A DNA stretch of 6,170 nt, taken from the NCBI GenBank assembly GCA_024686055.1, contig JAIBDV010000196.1, positions 1 through 6,170 on the forward strand, written 5' to 3'. Shown piece by piece: positions 1-6,170 of the stretch. The position numbers were made by a program, and so were the translations under genes. Source of the DNA: Neptuniibacter sp. (GTDB lineage: Bacteria > Pseudomonadota > Gammaproteobacteria > Pseudomonadales > Balneatricaceae). The first letter of the stretch is position 1. The number at the start of each line of letters is the position of its first letter. Under the pieces are notes generated by a model. That model searched no databases and was not told the DNA's origin. It saw nothing but the letters and a program-made list of their open reading frames with translations.

Positions 1-1677
1 CTGCTGGATAATTTTATCCTGCACCGTCGTGAAGTGGTGACGCGTCGTACTGTGTACGAACTGCGTAAAGCCCGTGAACGCGGCCATATCCTGGAAGGCC
101 TGGCGATTGCGCTGGCCAACATTGACCCGGTTATTGAAGCGATCAAAACCTCGCCGACACCAGGTGAAGCGAAAGAACGTCTGCTGGCGACACCGTGGCA
201 GCCCGGCTCTGTGGTCGATATGCTGGAGCGTGCCGGTGAAACTGCTTGCCGCCCGGATGAACTGGATGCCTGCTTCGGCCTGGTCGACGGGCTATACCGC
301 CTGTCACCGACCCAGGCCCAGGCGATTCTGGATCTGCGACTGCACCGCCTGACCGGGCTGGAGCACGAGAAGCTGATCAATGAATACAAGGAGCTGCTGG
401 TTAAAATTGCCGAGCTGCTGGAAATCCTTGGCTCCCATGATCGACTGATGGAAGTGATCCGCGAAGAGCTGGAAGTGATCCTGGAAACCTACGGTGATGA
501 ACGCCGTACCGAGATCGTTGCCAGCCGTCAGGATCTGACCGTGGCGGATCTGATCACCGAAGAGGATATGGTGGTTACCATTTCCCACTCCGGTTATGCC
601 AAAACACAGCCATTGACTGATTATCAGGCGCAGCGCCGTGGTGGTAAGGGTAAAGCCGCCGCCGCAGTGAAAGACGAAGATTTCGTTGAGCACCTGCTGA
701 TCGCCAATACCCATGACACTATTTTGCTGTTCAGCAACCGTGGCAAAGTGTACTGGCTGAAAGTGTTCGAAATTCCGCCTGCCAGCCGTACCGCGCGTGG
801 TCGTCCGATTGTGAACATTTTGCCGCTGGCGGAAGGTGAGCGTATCACTACGATTCTGCCGCAGCCGACCATCTCCAAAGGTGGTTGTCTGGTAGACAGC
901 GCTGAAGATATTGAAGCGGCGGCAGTTGAAGCGGCGGGTGACGATGACAACTCTGAACAGAGCGCGGATGCTGATGATCTGTCGCCGTATGTCTTTATGG
1001 CAACGGCGAACGGCACGGTGAAGAAAACACCACTGACGGCATTCTCCCGTCCACGTACCAGCGGTCTGATTGCGCTGGGTCTGGATGAAGGCGATACCCT
1101 GATTGGTGCAGCAATCACCGATGGCGGCAATGACATCATGCTGATGACCTCTGCCGGCAAGTCTATGCGTTTTGAAGAAGAAAAAGTACGTCCGATGGGC
1201 CGTACTGCTCGCGGTGTACGTGGCGTCAAAATGGATGACGGTGTGCAGGTGATCTCGCTGATTATCCCGCAGGAAAACGGCACCATTCTGACCGCATCTG
1301 AGCGCGGCTTCGGCAAGCGTACTGCAGTGGAAGATTTCCCATGTAAAGGCCGTGGTGGTCAGGGTGTTATTGCCCAGCAGTGCACTGACCGTAATGGCCA
1401 GCTGGCGGGCGCCGTGCAGGTGTTCGACGGTGATGATGTGATGCTGATCAGTGATCGTGGCACCCTGGTACGTACCCGCACCGAAGAGATTTCAGTGTTG
1501 AGTCGTAACACTCAGGGTGTGATGCTGATCCGTGTTGCCGATGGCGAAAACATGGTCGGCATCGCCCGGATTGAAGAGCCCGATGACGAGGATGTATTGT
1601 CCGAGGAAACCGAGGCTCAGGGCAGCGAAGACCAGCCGCAGGATAGCGGTGACGCGGCTGACACAGCCACTGAATAA
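1..1677 (+). CDS. gyrA: DNA gyrase subunit A, C-terminal part (5' end outside window)
   Basis: GyrA is the DNA-cleaving and wrapping subunit of the A2B2 type II topoisomerase that introduces negative supercoils using ATP. The frame is open from base 1 and gives 558 residues; roughly the first 350-370, including the catalytic tyrosine, lie upstream. The fragment begins near the HRREVVTRR motif of the breakage-reunion domain. The coiled-coil/tower region is at about 340-510 (GLEHEKL, EYKELL, DRLMEVIREELE). The C-terminal beta-pinwheel follows, starting with the canonical GyrA box QRRGGKG (631-651), which marks gyrase rather than topoisomerase IV ParC. Further blades are visible as RGRPIVN, GTVKKT, TARGVRG, GFGKRT and RNTQGV. 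Relative to E. coli there is an acidic insert of about 34 residues (886-987). The protein ends in an acidic tail (1573-1674, 15 of 34 residues D/E, no K/R). Stops are tandem: TAA TAA TGA. Confidence 0.97.
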   Translation: MLDNFILHRREVVTRRTVYELRKARERGHILEGLAIALANIDPVIEAIKTSPTPGEAKERLLATPWQPGSVVDMLERAGETACRPDELDACFGLVDGLYRLSPTQAQAILDLRLHRLTGLEHEKLINEYKELLVKIAELLEILGSHDRLMEVIREELEVILETYGDERRTEIVASRQDLTVADLITEEDMVVTISHSGYAKTQPLTDYQAQRRGGKGKAAAAVKDEDFVEHLLIANTHDTILLFSNRGKVYWLKVFEIPPASRTARGRPIVNILPLAEGERITTILPQPTISKGGCLVDSAEDIEAAAVEAAGDDDNSEQSADADDLSPYVFMATANGTVKKTPLTAFSRPRTSGLIALGLDEGDTLIGAAITDGGNDIMLMTSAGKSMRFEEEKVRPMGRTARGVRGVKMDDGVQVISLIIPQENGTILTASERGFGKRTAVEDFPCKGRGGQGVIAQQCTDRNGQLAGAVQVFDGDDVMLISDRGTLVRTRTEEISVLSRNTQGVMLIRVADGENMVGIARIEEPDDEDVLSEETEAQGSEDQPQDSGDAADTATE

Positions 1678-1687
1678 TAATGACAAC

Positions 1688-1711
1688 GCGGCCTCTTGAG
1701 GCCGCTTTTTT
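1688..1711 (+). terminator. Intrinsic terminator after gyrA
   Basis: A perfect 7-bp GC-rich stem pairs GCGGCCT (1688-1694) with AGGCCGC (1699-1705) around a CTTG loop, followed at once by six T (1706-1711). It begins 10 bases after the first gyrA stop codon and ends 29 bases before the serC ATG. The other strand lacks a comparable T run, so it should act only on rightward transcription. It separates gyrA from the biosynthetic cluster. Confidence 0.9.
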
Positions 1712-1740
1712 ATCTGCTTTTACAGGGTGTAGTGAGAGTC

Positions 1741-2820
1741 ATGACACGCAAATTCAATTTCAGCGCAGGCCCTGCGGGCCTGCCGGATGATGTACTGTTA
1801 CAGGCGCAAGCCGAACTGCTGGACTGGCATGGTAAAGGCCTGTCCATCATGGAGATGAGCCACCGCAGCAAAGAGTTTGTTTCGGTGGCTGAGCAGGCCG
1901 AGCAGGACCTGCGCGACCTGATGGCCATTCCGGATAATTACAAGGTGCTGTTTCTACAGGGTGGGGCAACCAGCCAGTTCTCCATGCTGCCGATGAACCT
2001 GCTGGGTGATGCTGGAAAAGCTGATTACATCGACACCGGTGTCTGGTCGAAAAAAGGTATCAAAGAAGCACAGCGCTTTGGGGATATCCATATTGCTGCC
2101 AGCACGGCTGCGAATAACTACACCAGCGCCCCGGCTCAGCCTGAGCTGAACCTGCGTGACGGTGTTAGTTATGTCCATTACACACCGAACGAAACCATTG
2201 GCGGTGTGGCCTTTGATTACATTCCCGAAACGGCTGCGCCGCTGGTGGCGGATTACTCCTCCAGTATCCTCAGTGAAACCGTGGATGTGAGCAAGTTTGG
2301 TGTGATCTACGCCGGTGCACAGAAGAATATCGGCCCGGCCGGTCTGACCCTGGTGATCATCCGTGAAGATCTGCTGGGCAATGTCCAGGCCGGTGCACCG
2401 AGCATGTATGACTTCAAGCTGCATGCTGATAATGACTCTATGCTCAATACCCCGCCAACGATGGCCTGGTACTTGTCCGGGCTGGTGTTCCAGTGGCTCA
2501 AGGGGCAGGGCGGTGTTGAAGGCATTGCCGAGCTGAATCGACGTAAAGCGGCCAAGCTATATGGCGCTATTGATGGCAGTGATTTCTATGCCAACCCGGT
2601 AGCGCTGAATAGCCGCTCATTGATGAATGTACCGTTTACTCTGGCGGATAGTGCGCTGGATAAGCTGTTCCTGGCACAGGCGGAAGAGGCGGGCTTATTG
2701 AACCTCAAAGGTCACCGCTCGGTCGGTGGCATGCGTGCCAGCATTTACAATGCAGTACCTGAAGCGGCGGTGGATGCACTGACTGGCTTTATGGCGCAGT
2801 TTGAACGTCAGCACGGTTAA
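1741..2820 (+). CDS. serC: Phosphoserine aminotransferase
   Basis: SerC is a cytosolic PLP enzyme that transfers the amino group of glutamate to 3-phosphohydroxypyruvate, giving O-phosphoserine for serine synthesis. In many proteobacteria it also acts on the 4-phosphoerythronate-derived ketoacid in PLP synthesis. The product has 359 residues, close to the 362 of E. coli. Visible motifs are the N-terminal FNFSAGPAGLP, the phosphate-binding GGAT (74-77), HYTPNET (146-152), Asp171 in VADYSSS (PLP ring nitrogen), Lys195 in GAQKNIGPAG (Schiff base lysine), and the C-terminal GHRSVGGMRASIYNA with His325, Arg326 and Arg332. ATG 1741 is chosen because it puts the family N-terminus in register. An in-frame GTG at 1732 is possible, and a TTG at 1696 sits inside the terminator and is rejected. 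The ribosome site is weak (AGGG at 1724-1727 or GAGAG at 1734-1738). pheA follows after 14 bases, so the two are probably cotranscribed. Confidence 0.96.
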   Translation: MTRKFNFSAGPAGLPDDVLLQAQAELLDWHGKGLSIMEMSHRSKEFVSVAEQAEQDLRDLMAIPDNYKVLFLQGGATSQFSMLPMNLLGDAGKADYIDTGVWSKKGIKEAQRFGDIHIAASTAANNYTSAPAQPELNLRDGVSYVHYTPNETIGGVAFDYIPETAAPLVADYSSSILSETVDVSKFGVIYAGAQKNIGPAGLTLVIIREDLLGNVQAGAPSMYDFKLHADNDSMLNTPPTMAWYLSGLVFQWLKGQGGVEGIAELNRRKAAKLYGAIDGSDFYANPVALNSRSLMNVPFTLADSALDKLFLAQAEEAGLLNLKGHRSVGGMRASIYNAVPEAAVDALTGFMAQFERQHG

Positions 2821-2822
2821 TC

Positions 2823-2828
2823 AGGGGG
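2823..2828 (+). promoter_or_regulatory. Ribosome binding site of pheA
   Basis: AGGGGG lies 6 bases before the ATG at 2835 and just after the serC TAA. It is the clearest Shine-Dalgarno-like sequence in the window and fixes the pheA start. It suggests independent translation initiation within a shared serC-pheA message. Confidence 0.7.
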
Positions 2829-2834
2829 CGCTGT

Positions 2835-3923
2835 ATGAGTAATCAGGAACAGGAACTGGGCGTTCTGCGTCAGCAAATCGATAGCATTGATAAGCAGATG
2901 CATGAGCTGCTGAACCTGCGAGCGACCTGCGCTCAGCAGGTGGCAGAGGTCAAACAGAAGTATCAGGGCGTTCAGGATGCGGTGTTCTATCGCCCTGAAC
3001 GTGAAGCCCAGGTGCTGCGTGCCGTGATGGAGCGCAACCCGGGCCCGCTGGATGACAAAGAGGTTGCACGGCTGTTCCGTGAAATCATGTCGGTCTGTCT
3101 GGCGCTTGAAGAGCCGATGAAAGTGGCGTTCCTGGGGCCGAAAGGCACCTTTACTCAGCAGGCGGCTTTGAAACACTTTGGTCAGGCGGCACAGTCGCTG
3201 CCGCAGAACTCACTGGACCAGGTGTTTCGTGAAGTGACAGCCGGTAATGCCCACTATGGTGTGGTGCCGATTGAAAACTCCACTGAAGGGGTGGTCAGCC
3301 ACACCCTGGATCTGTTCCGTCAGTACAACTTGCAGATCTGTGGTGAGGTCGAGCTGCCGGTGCATCAGCACCTGCTGCGCAAGGCGGGTGATAGCGTTAT
3401 TGTGACGCGGATCTATGCCCACCCCCAGGCGTTTGCCCAGTGCAGCGGCTGGCTGGAGCAGGAGCATCCGACAGCGGAGCGTATCGAAGTCAGCTGCAAT
3501 GCTGAAGCGGCTCGCCGGGCGGCGGGTGATGCCAGTGGCAGCGCGGCGCTGGCCAGTGATATGGCGGCGGATTTGCATGATCTGCAGATGGTGTCGCGCA
3601 ATGTTGAAGATCAACCTGACAGTGTGGCGCGATTCCTTATTATTGGTGATCAGGATGTCGGTGCCAGTGGCGAGGATAAAACCTCGATTCTGGTCAGCGC
3701 CCATCATGAGCCTGGTGCCCTGTACCAGCTATTGGAGCCGTTCAACCGGAGCAAGATCAGCCTGACGCGGGTGGAAACACGTTCCAGCCACAACCAGTGT
3801 CTGTTCTATATCGACTTTGAAGGCCATTGCTCCGATGACACTATCCGTCCGATCCTGCGCGAGCTGGAAGCAAACAGTGTTGAGCTGAAGTTACTGGGCT
3901 CTTATCCACGTTGCGTACTCTAA
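2835..3923 (+). CDS. pheA: Bifunctional chorismate mutase / prephenate dehydratase (P-protein), with unusual dehydratase active site
   Basis: This cytosolic enzyme converts chorismate to prephenate and then to phenylpyruvate, the committed branch to phenylalanine. It has 362 residues, the usual P-protein length. Residues 1-93 are an AroQ-type chorismate mutase: Arg12, Arg29, Lys40, Arg56-Glu57 in YRPERE, and Ser86 match E. coli Arg11, Arg28, Lys39, Arg51-Glu52 and Ser84. Residues 96-271 are the prephenate dehydratase domain with GPKGTFTQ (101-108), ENSTEG (147-152), HPQAFAQC (196-203) and the RF of the TRF motif (266-267). Residues 283-362 are an ACT domain with GAL (294-296), ETRS (314-317) and the family ending LGSYPRCVL. 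Oddly, E. coli Ser208, Asn276 and Thr278 correspond here to Ala195, Ser263 and Ala265, so dehydratase activity is uncertain. The reading frame is intact throughout. Feedback inhibition by phenylalanine through ACT is expected from the family, but the ESRP motif is altered. Confidence 0.95.
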   Translation: MSNQEQELGVLRQQIDSIDKQMHELLNLRATCAQQVAEVKQKYQGVQDAVFYRPEREAQVLRAVMERNPGPLDDKEVARLFREIMSVCLALEEPMKVAFLGPKGTFTQQAALKHFGQAAQSLPQNSLDQVFREVTAGNAHYGVVPIENSTEGVVSHTLDLFRQYNLQICGEVELPVHQHLLRKAGDSVIVTRIYAHPQAFAQCSGWLEQEHPTAERIEVSCNAEAARRAAGDASGSAALASDMAADLHDLQMVSRNVEDQPDSVARFLIIGDQDVGASGEDKTSILVSAHHEPGALYQLLEPFNRSKISLTRVETRSSHNQCLFYIDFEGHCSDDTIRPILRELEANSVELKLLGSYPRCVL

Positions 3924-3956
3924 GCAGGCGGGGTAACGGCGGATTAACGGCCAAAA

Positions 3957-3960
3957 CAGG
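3957..3960 (+). promoter_or_regulatory. Probable weak ribosome binding site of tyrA-aroA
   Basis: CAGG, with AGG eight bases before the GTG at 3969, is the only purine-rich Shine-Dalgarno candidate at a suitable distance. The frame is closed upstream by TAA at 3945-3947 and contains no ATG, GTG or TTG between that stop and 3969, which makes the GTG the most upstream possible start. Confidence 0.45.
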
Positions 3961-3968
3961 TACACAGT

Positions 3969-4862
3969 GTGACTGATAGCGTTCAACAGGTATTAATACT
4001 CGGGCTGGGGCTGATCGGTGGCTCCCTTGCCAAGGCATTACGTCAGCGTAACTTCTGCGCCAGGGTAGTCGGCTACGACCGTAATGTGGCGGAACTGGAG
4101 GCCGGTGTCAGCCTTGGTGTTATAGATGAGGCGGCACTGGATCTACCGGCGGCGGTGGCCAGTTCGGATATTGTTGTGCTGGCGGTGCCAGTCAAAGCGA
4201 TGGAAACGGTATTGGCACAGATTACGCCACACCTTAAACCGAGCGCTCTGATTACCGATGTGGGTAGTACCAAAGGCAGTATTATTGCCGCAGCACGACC
4301 TATTCTGGCAGCGAAGTTACCCTGTTTTGTGCCGGGACACCCGATTGCGGGCTCGGAAAAAAGCGGTGTTGCTGCGGCTGATGGCGATCTTTTTCGCCAT
4401 CATAAAGTGATTGTCACACCGCTGGCGGAAAATTCTGCTGCCGATGTGCAGACGATCTCCCGGATGTGGCAGGTTACCGGTGCTGAAGTGCTGCAGATGG
4501 AGGTTGATCGCCATGATGAAGTACTGGCGGCCACCAGTCATCTGCCACACCTGCTGGCGTTTTCACTGGTGGATACCCTGGCACGGGAGGAAGACAGTAC
4601 TGAAATCTTCCGTTATGCCGCCGGTGGCTTCCGTGACTTTACCCGGATAGCCGCCAGTGACCCGGTGATGTGGCGCGATATTGGCCAGGCCAACCGGGAT
4701 GCGATTCTGAAACAGATTGACCGATTCAGTGAAGGCGTGAGCAAGCTGCGTACCGCTGTGGCCCAGGGCGACGGTGAGACCATGACCGGGATTTTTACCC
4801 GGGCACAGTCCGCGCGGCAGCACTTCTCACGTATTTTATCTTCGACAGCGTATGCGAATACT
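3969..4862 (+). other. tyrA: TyrA dehydrogenase domain of the fusion
   Basis: The domain opens with a Rossmann fold GLGLIGGSLA (12-21). Asp37 at the end of the second strand (GYD) favours NAD over NADP by family rules. Ser100 in DVGSTKG and His124 in GHPIAGSEKSG align with the Ser126 and His147 active-site pair described for Aquifex TyrA. Next come the helical-domain motifs HDEVLAATSHLPH (182-194) and GGFRDFTRIAASDP (219-232), whose FTRIA arginine (226) is in the prephenate-binding region. The Pseudomonas homologue accepts both prephenate and arogenate; the specificity here cannot be read from sequence. It carries no chorismate mutase domain, unlike enteric TyrA. Confidence 0.92.
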
Positions 4863-6170
4863 ATGACTACTAACGACGTTACTTTTCATGTGCAACCCGG
4901 TGGCAGTGCTAATGGCACTATCCGTGTACCGGGTGATAAATCGATCTCTCACCGCTCTATTATGCTGGGCGCTTTGGCCGACGGTATTACCGAAGTCAGT
5001 GGTTTCCTTGAGGGTGAAGACAGCCTGGCAACGCTACAGGCGTTCCGCGATATGGGTGTTGTGATCGAAGGCCCGTATGAAGGCGAAGTGAAAATTTATG
5101 GTGTGGGCCTCAATGGCCTGCAGCAACCACCGGGCCCGCTGTATGTGGGTAATTCCGGCACCTCAATGCGTCTGCTGTCCGGCCTGCTGGCGGCGCAGAA
5201 CTTTGATACCGAACTGACCGGTGATGCCTCGCTGACCAAACGACCAATGGCTCGTGTGGCAGACCCGCTGCGCCTGATGGGCGCGGTGATTGAAACGGCA
5301 GAGGATGGCCGCCCGCCGATGAAGATCAAAGGTGGCCAGCCACTCAAGGGTATTCATTATGATATGCCGATGGCATCGGCCCAGGTTAAATCCTGTCTGA
5401 TGCTGGCGGGCCTGTACGCTGAGGGTGAAACCTCGGTGACGGAACCGGCGCCGACCCGTGACCACTCCGAGCGGATGTTGCGTGGCTTCGGTTATCCGGT
5501 AGCCCAGCAGGGTAACCTGGTGACGGTGGAGTCAGGCCACAGCCTGAGCGCTGGCAAAATTGATGTACCGTCGGATATTTCTTCGGCGACGTTCTTTATG
5601 GTGGCAGCGGCGATCTGTCCGGGGTCTGATATTACCTTGCAGCATGTCGGTATTAATCCGACCCGTATTGGCGTGATCAATATTCTGCAGCTGATGGGGG
5701 CAAACCTTGAGCTGCTGAATGAGCGTGAAGTCGGTGGTGAGCCGGTTGCGGATATCCGCGTACGCTATGCGCCACTCAAAGGCATTCAGGTGCCGGAAGA
5801 TCAGGTGCCTCTGGCCATTGATGAGTTCCCGGCGCTATTTGTGGCGGCAGCCTGTGCTCAGGGTCAGACGGTTGTGTCGGGCGCTGAAGAGTTGCGGGTA
5901 AAAGAAAGCGACCGCATCCAGGCAATGGTTGATGGTCTGAAAATTCTGGGCGTTGATATCGAAGGCACAGCTGACGGTGCCATTATCAATGGCTGCGAAA
6001 CCTTCGGTGGTGGTGTTGTTGAGAGCCATGATGACCACCGTATTGCGATGGCATTTACCATTGCTTCATTACGCGCCGGTGAAGCCATTACGGTGAATGA
6101 ATGTGCCAATGTGGCGACATCGTTCCCGGTATTTGTCGAGCTGGCGCAGCAGGTCGGCATTAAAGTAACC
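3969..6170 (+). CDS. tyrA-aroA: Fused prephenate (cyclohexadienyl) dehydrogenase / EPSP synthase, 3' end outside window
   Basis: A single frame of 734 codons joins two enzymes of aromatic amino acid synthesis; no stop interrupts it and none is reached by the window end. The TyrA half is about residues 1-298 and oxidatively decarboxylates prephenate (or arogenate) with NAD(P). The AroA half starts near Met299 and forms 5-enolpyruvylshikimate-3-phosphate. The pair is the known Pseudomonas-type fusion of about 746 residues, so probably only some ten codons are missing. The start is GTG 3969, forced by an upstream in-frame TAA. The gene lies 45 bases after pheA with no terminator visible between them and is probably in the same unit. 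No hisC lies between, unlike Pseudomonas. TyrA has no C-terminal ACT domain and passes straight into AroA. Continuous translation across 4840-4880 was read codon by codon, so the fusion does not depend on a frameshift. Confidence 0.95.
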   Translation, partial: MTDSVQQVLILGLGLIGGSLAKALRQRNFCARVVGYDRNVAELEAGVSLGVIDEAALDLPAAVASSDIVVLAVPVKAMETVLAQITPHLKPSALITDVGSTKGSIIAAARPILAAKLPCFVPGHPIAGSEKSGVAAADGDLFRHHKVIVTPLAENSAADVQTISRMWQVTGAEVLQMEVDRHDEVLAATSHLPHLLAFSLVDTLAREEDSTEIFRYAAGGFRDFTRIAASDPVMWRDIGQANRDAILKQIDRFSEGVSKLRTAVAQGDGETMTGIFTRAQSARQHFSRILSSTAYANTMTTNDVTFHVQPGGSANGTIRVPGDKSISHRSIMLGALADGITEVSGFLEGEDSLATLQAFRDMGVVIEGPYEGEVKIYGVGLNGLQQPPGPLYVGNSGTSMRLLSGLLAAQNFDTELTGDASLTKRPMARVADPLRLMGAVIETAEDGRPPMKIKGGQPLKGIHYDMPMASAQVKSCLMLAGLYAEGETSVTEPAPTRDHSERMLRGFGYPVAQQGNLVTVESGHSLSAGKIDVPSDISSATFFMVAAAICPGSDITLQHVGINPTRIGVINILQLMGANLELLNEREVGGEPVADIRVRYAPLKGIQVPEDQVPLAIDEFPALFVAAACAQGQTVVSGAEELRVKESDRIQAMVDGLKILGVDIEGTADGAIINGCETFGGGVVESHDDHRIAMAFTIASLRAGEAITVNECANVATSFPVFVELAQQVGIKVT
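4863..6170 (+). other. aroA: AroA EPSP synthase domain of the fusion, class II type
   Basis: The domain condenses shikimate-3-phosphate with phosphoenolpyruvate. Fusion residues Lys324, Ser325 and Arg329 in PGDKSISHR match E. coli Lys22, Ser23 and Arg27. NSGTSMR (395-401) is the PEP-site loop, followed by Leu402 where E. coli has Pro101. Asp618 in AIDEFPAL and Glu646 in RVKESDR match catalytic Asp313 and Glu341, and Arg691 in HDDHRIAM matches Arg386. The four motifs used to define class II enzymes are all present: GDKS, SAQVK (470-474), RDHSE (497-501) and NPTR (563-566). The terminal ATSFPVF motif is present just before the window ends. ATG 4863 could be an internal start, but no Shine-Dalgarno sequence precedes it. 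Confidence 0.92.

Noticed and set aside
624..1316. Long open frame of about 230 codons on the minus strand within gyrA
   Set aside because: It lies wholly antisense to a clear gyrA frame, has low-complexity Ser/Arg/Pro/Ala-rich content and no recognisable family; it is a codon-bias shadow. The same holds for the shorter minus-strand frames under serC, pheA and tyrA-aroA.
1571..1598. Possible promoter in the 3' end of gyrA (TTGAAG, 16 bases, TGTATT)
   Set aside because: Each box matches only four of six consensus positions within coding sequence, so it is no better than chance matches elsewhere.
1696..1740. N-terminal extension of serC from TTG 1696
   Set aside because: The TTG is inside the terminator hairpin, the added residues match no SerC N-terminus, and no ribosome site precedes it. 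ATG 1741 fits the family.
4787..4803. Inverted repeat CCGGG / CCCGG with an AT-rich loop in tyrA
   Set aside because: The stem is only five base pairs, lies inside the reading frame and has no T run after it; probably chance.
4863..6170. aroA as a separate gene starting at ATG 4863
   Set aside because: The tyrA frame runs into it without a stop, and no Shine-Dalgarno sequence precedes the ATG; the fusion is the known arrangement in Pseudomonas.
1..6170. Mobile elements, CRISPR, tRNA, riboswitch or phage genes
   Set aside because: Nothing of the kind was seen: four housekeeping genes on one strand with even codon use and only short gaps (63, 14 and 45 bases).

Overview
The window is a stretch of core chromosome from a gammaproteobacterium, probably of the Pseudomonas/Oceanospirillum/Cellvibrio side of the class. 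The reasons are the gene order gyrA, serC, pheA, tyrA-aroA on one strand, a bifunctional chorismate mutase-prephenate dehydratase, and an in-frame TyrA-AroA fusion. That fusion and order are familiar from Pseudomonas, where cmk and rpsA follow. Base composition looks even and moderately GC-rich throughout. I see no sign of mobile DNA, tRNA, rRNA or CRISPR, and no gene-free stretch longer than about 65 bases.

Layout: bases 1-1677 are the 3' two-thirds of gyrA (DNA gyrase subunit A), cut by the window edge. A strong intrinsic terminator lies at 1688-1711. serC (1741-2820) follows at once, then pheA (2835-3923) 14 bases later. After a 45-base gap comes the fused tyrA-aroA gene (GTG start at 3969), still open at the window end and probably lacking only a few C-terminal codons.

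The three biosynthetic genes form one probable transcription unit. SerC makes phosphoserine for serine (and takes part in PLP synthesis). AroA makes EPSP on the way to chorismate. The chorismate mutase half of PheA turns chorismate into prephenate, from which PheA (phenylalanine branch) and TyrA (tyrosine branch) diverge. The final aminotransferase, hisC in the Pseudomonas version of this cluster, is absent here.

No wholly new system is visible. The most notable observation is that the prephenate dehydratase domain of PheA has alanine at two positions, and serine at a third, where the E. coli enzyme has catalytically important Ser208, Thr278 and Asn276. Others are a class II (glyphosate-insensitive type) signature in the AroA half, a 34-residue acidic insert in the GyrA C-terminal domain, a degenerate phenylalanine-binding motif in the PheA ACT domain, and the missing hisC. 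Comparisons with E. coli, Pseudomonas and CP4 proteins are from memory, not from an alignment run.
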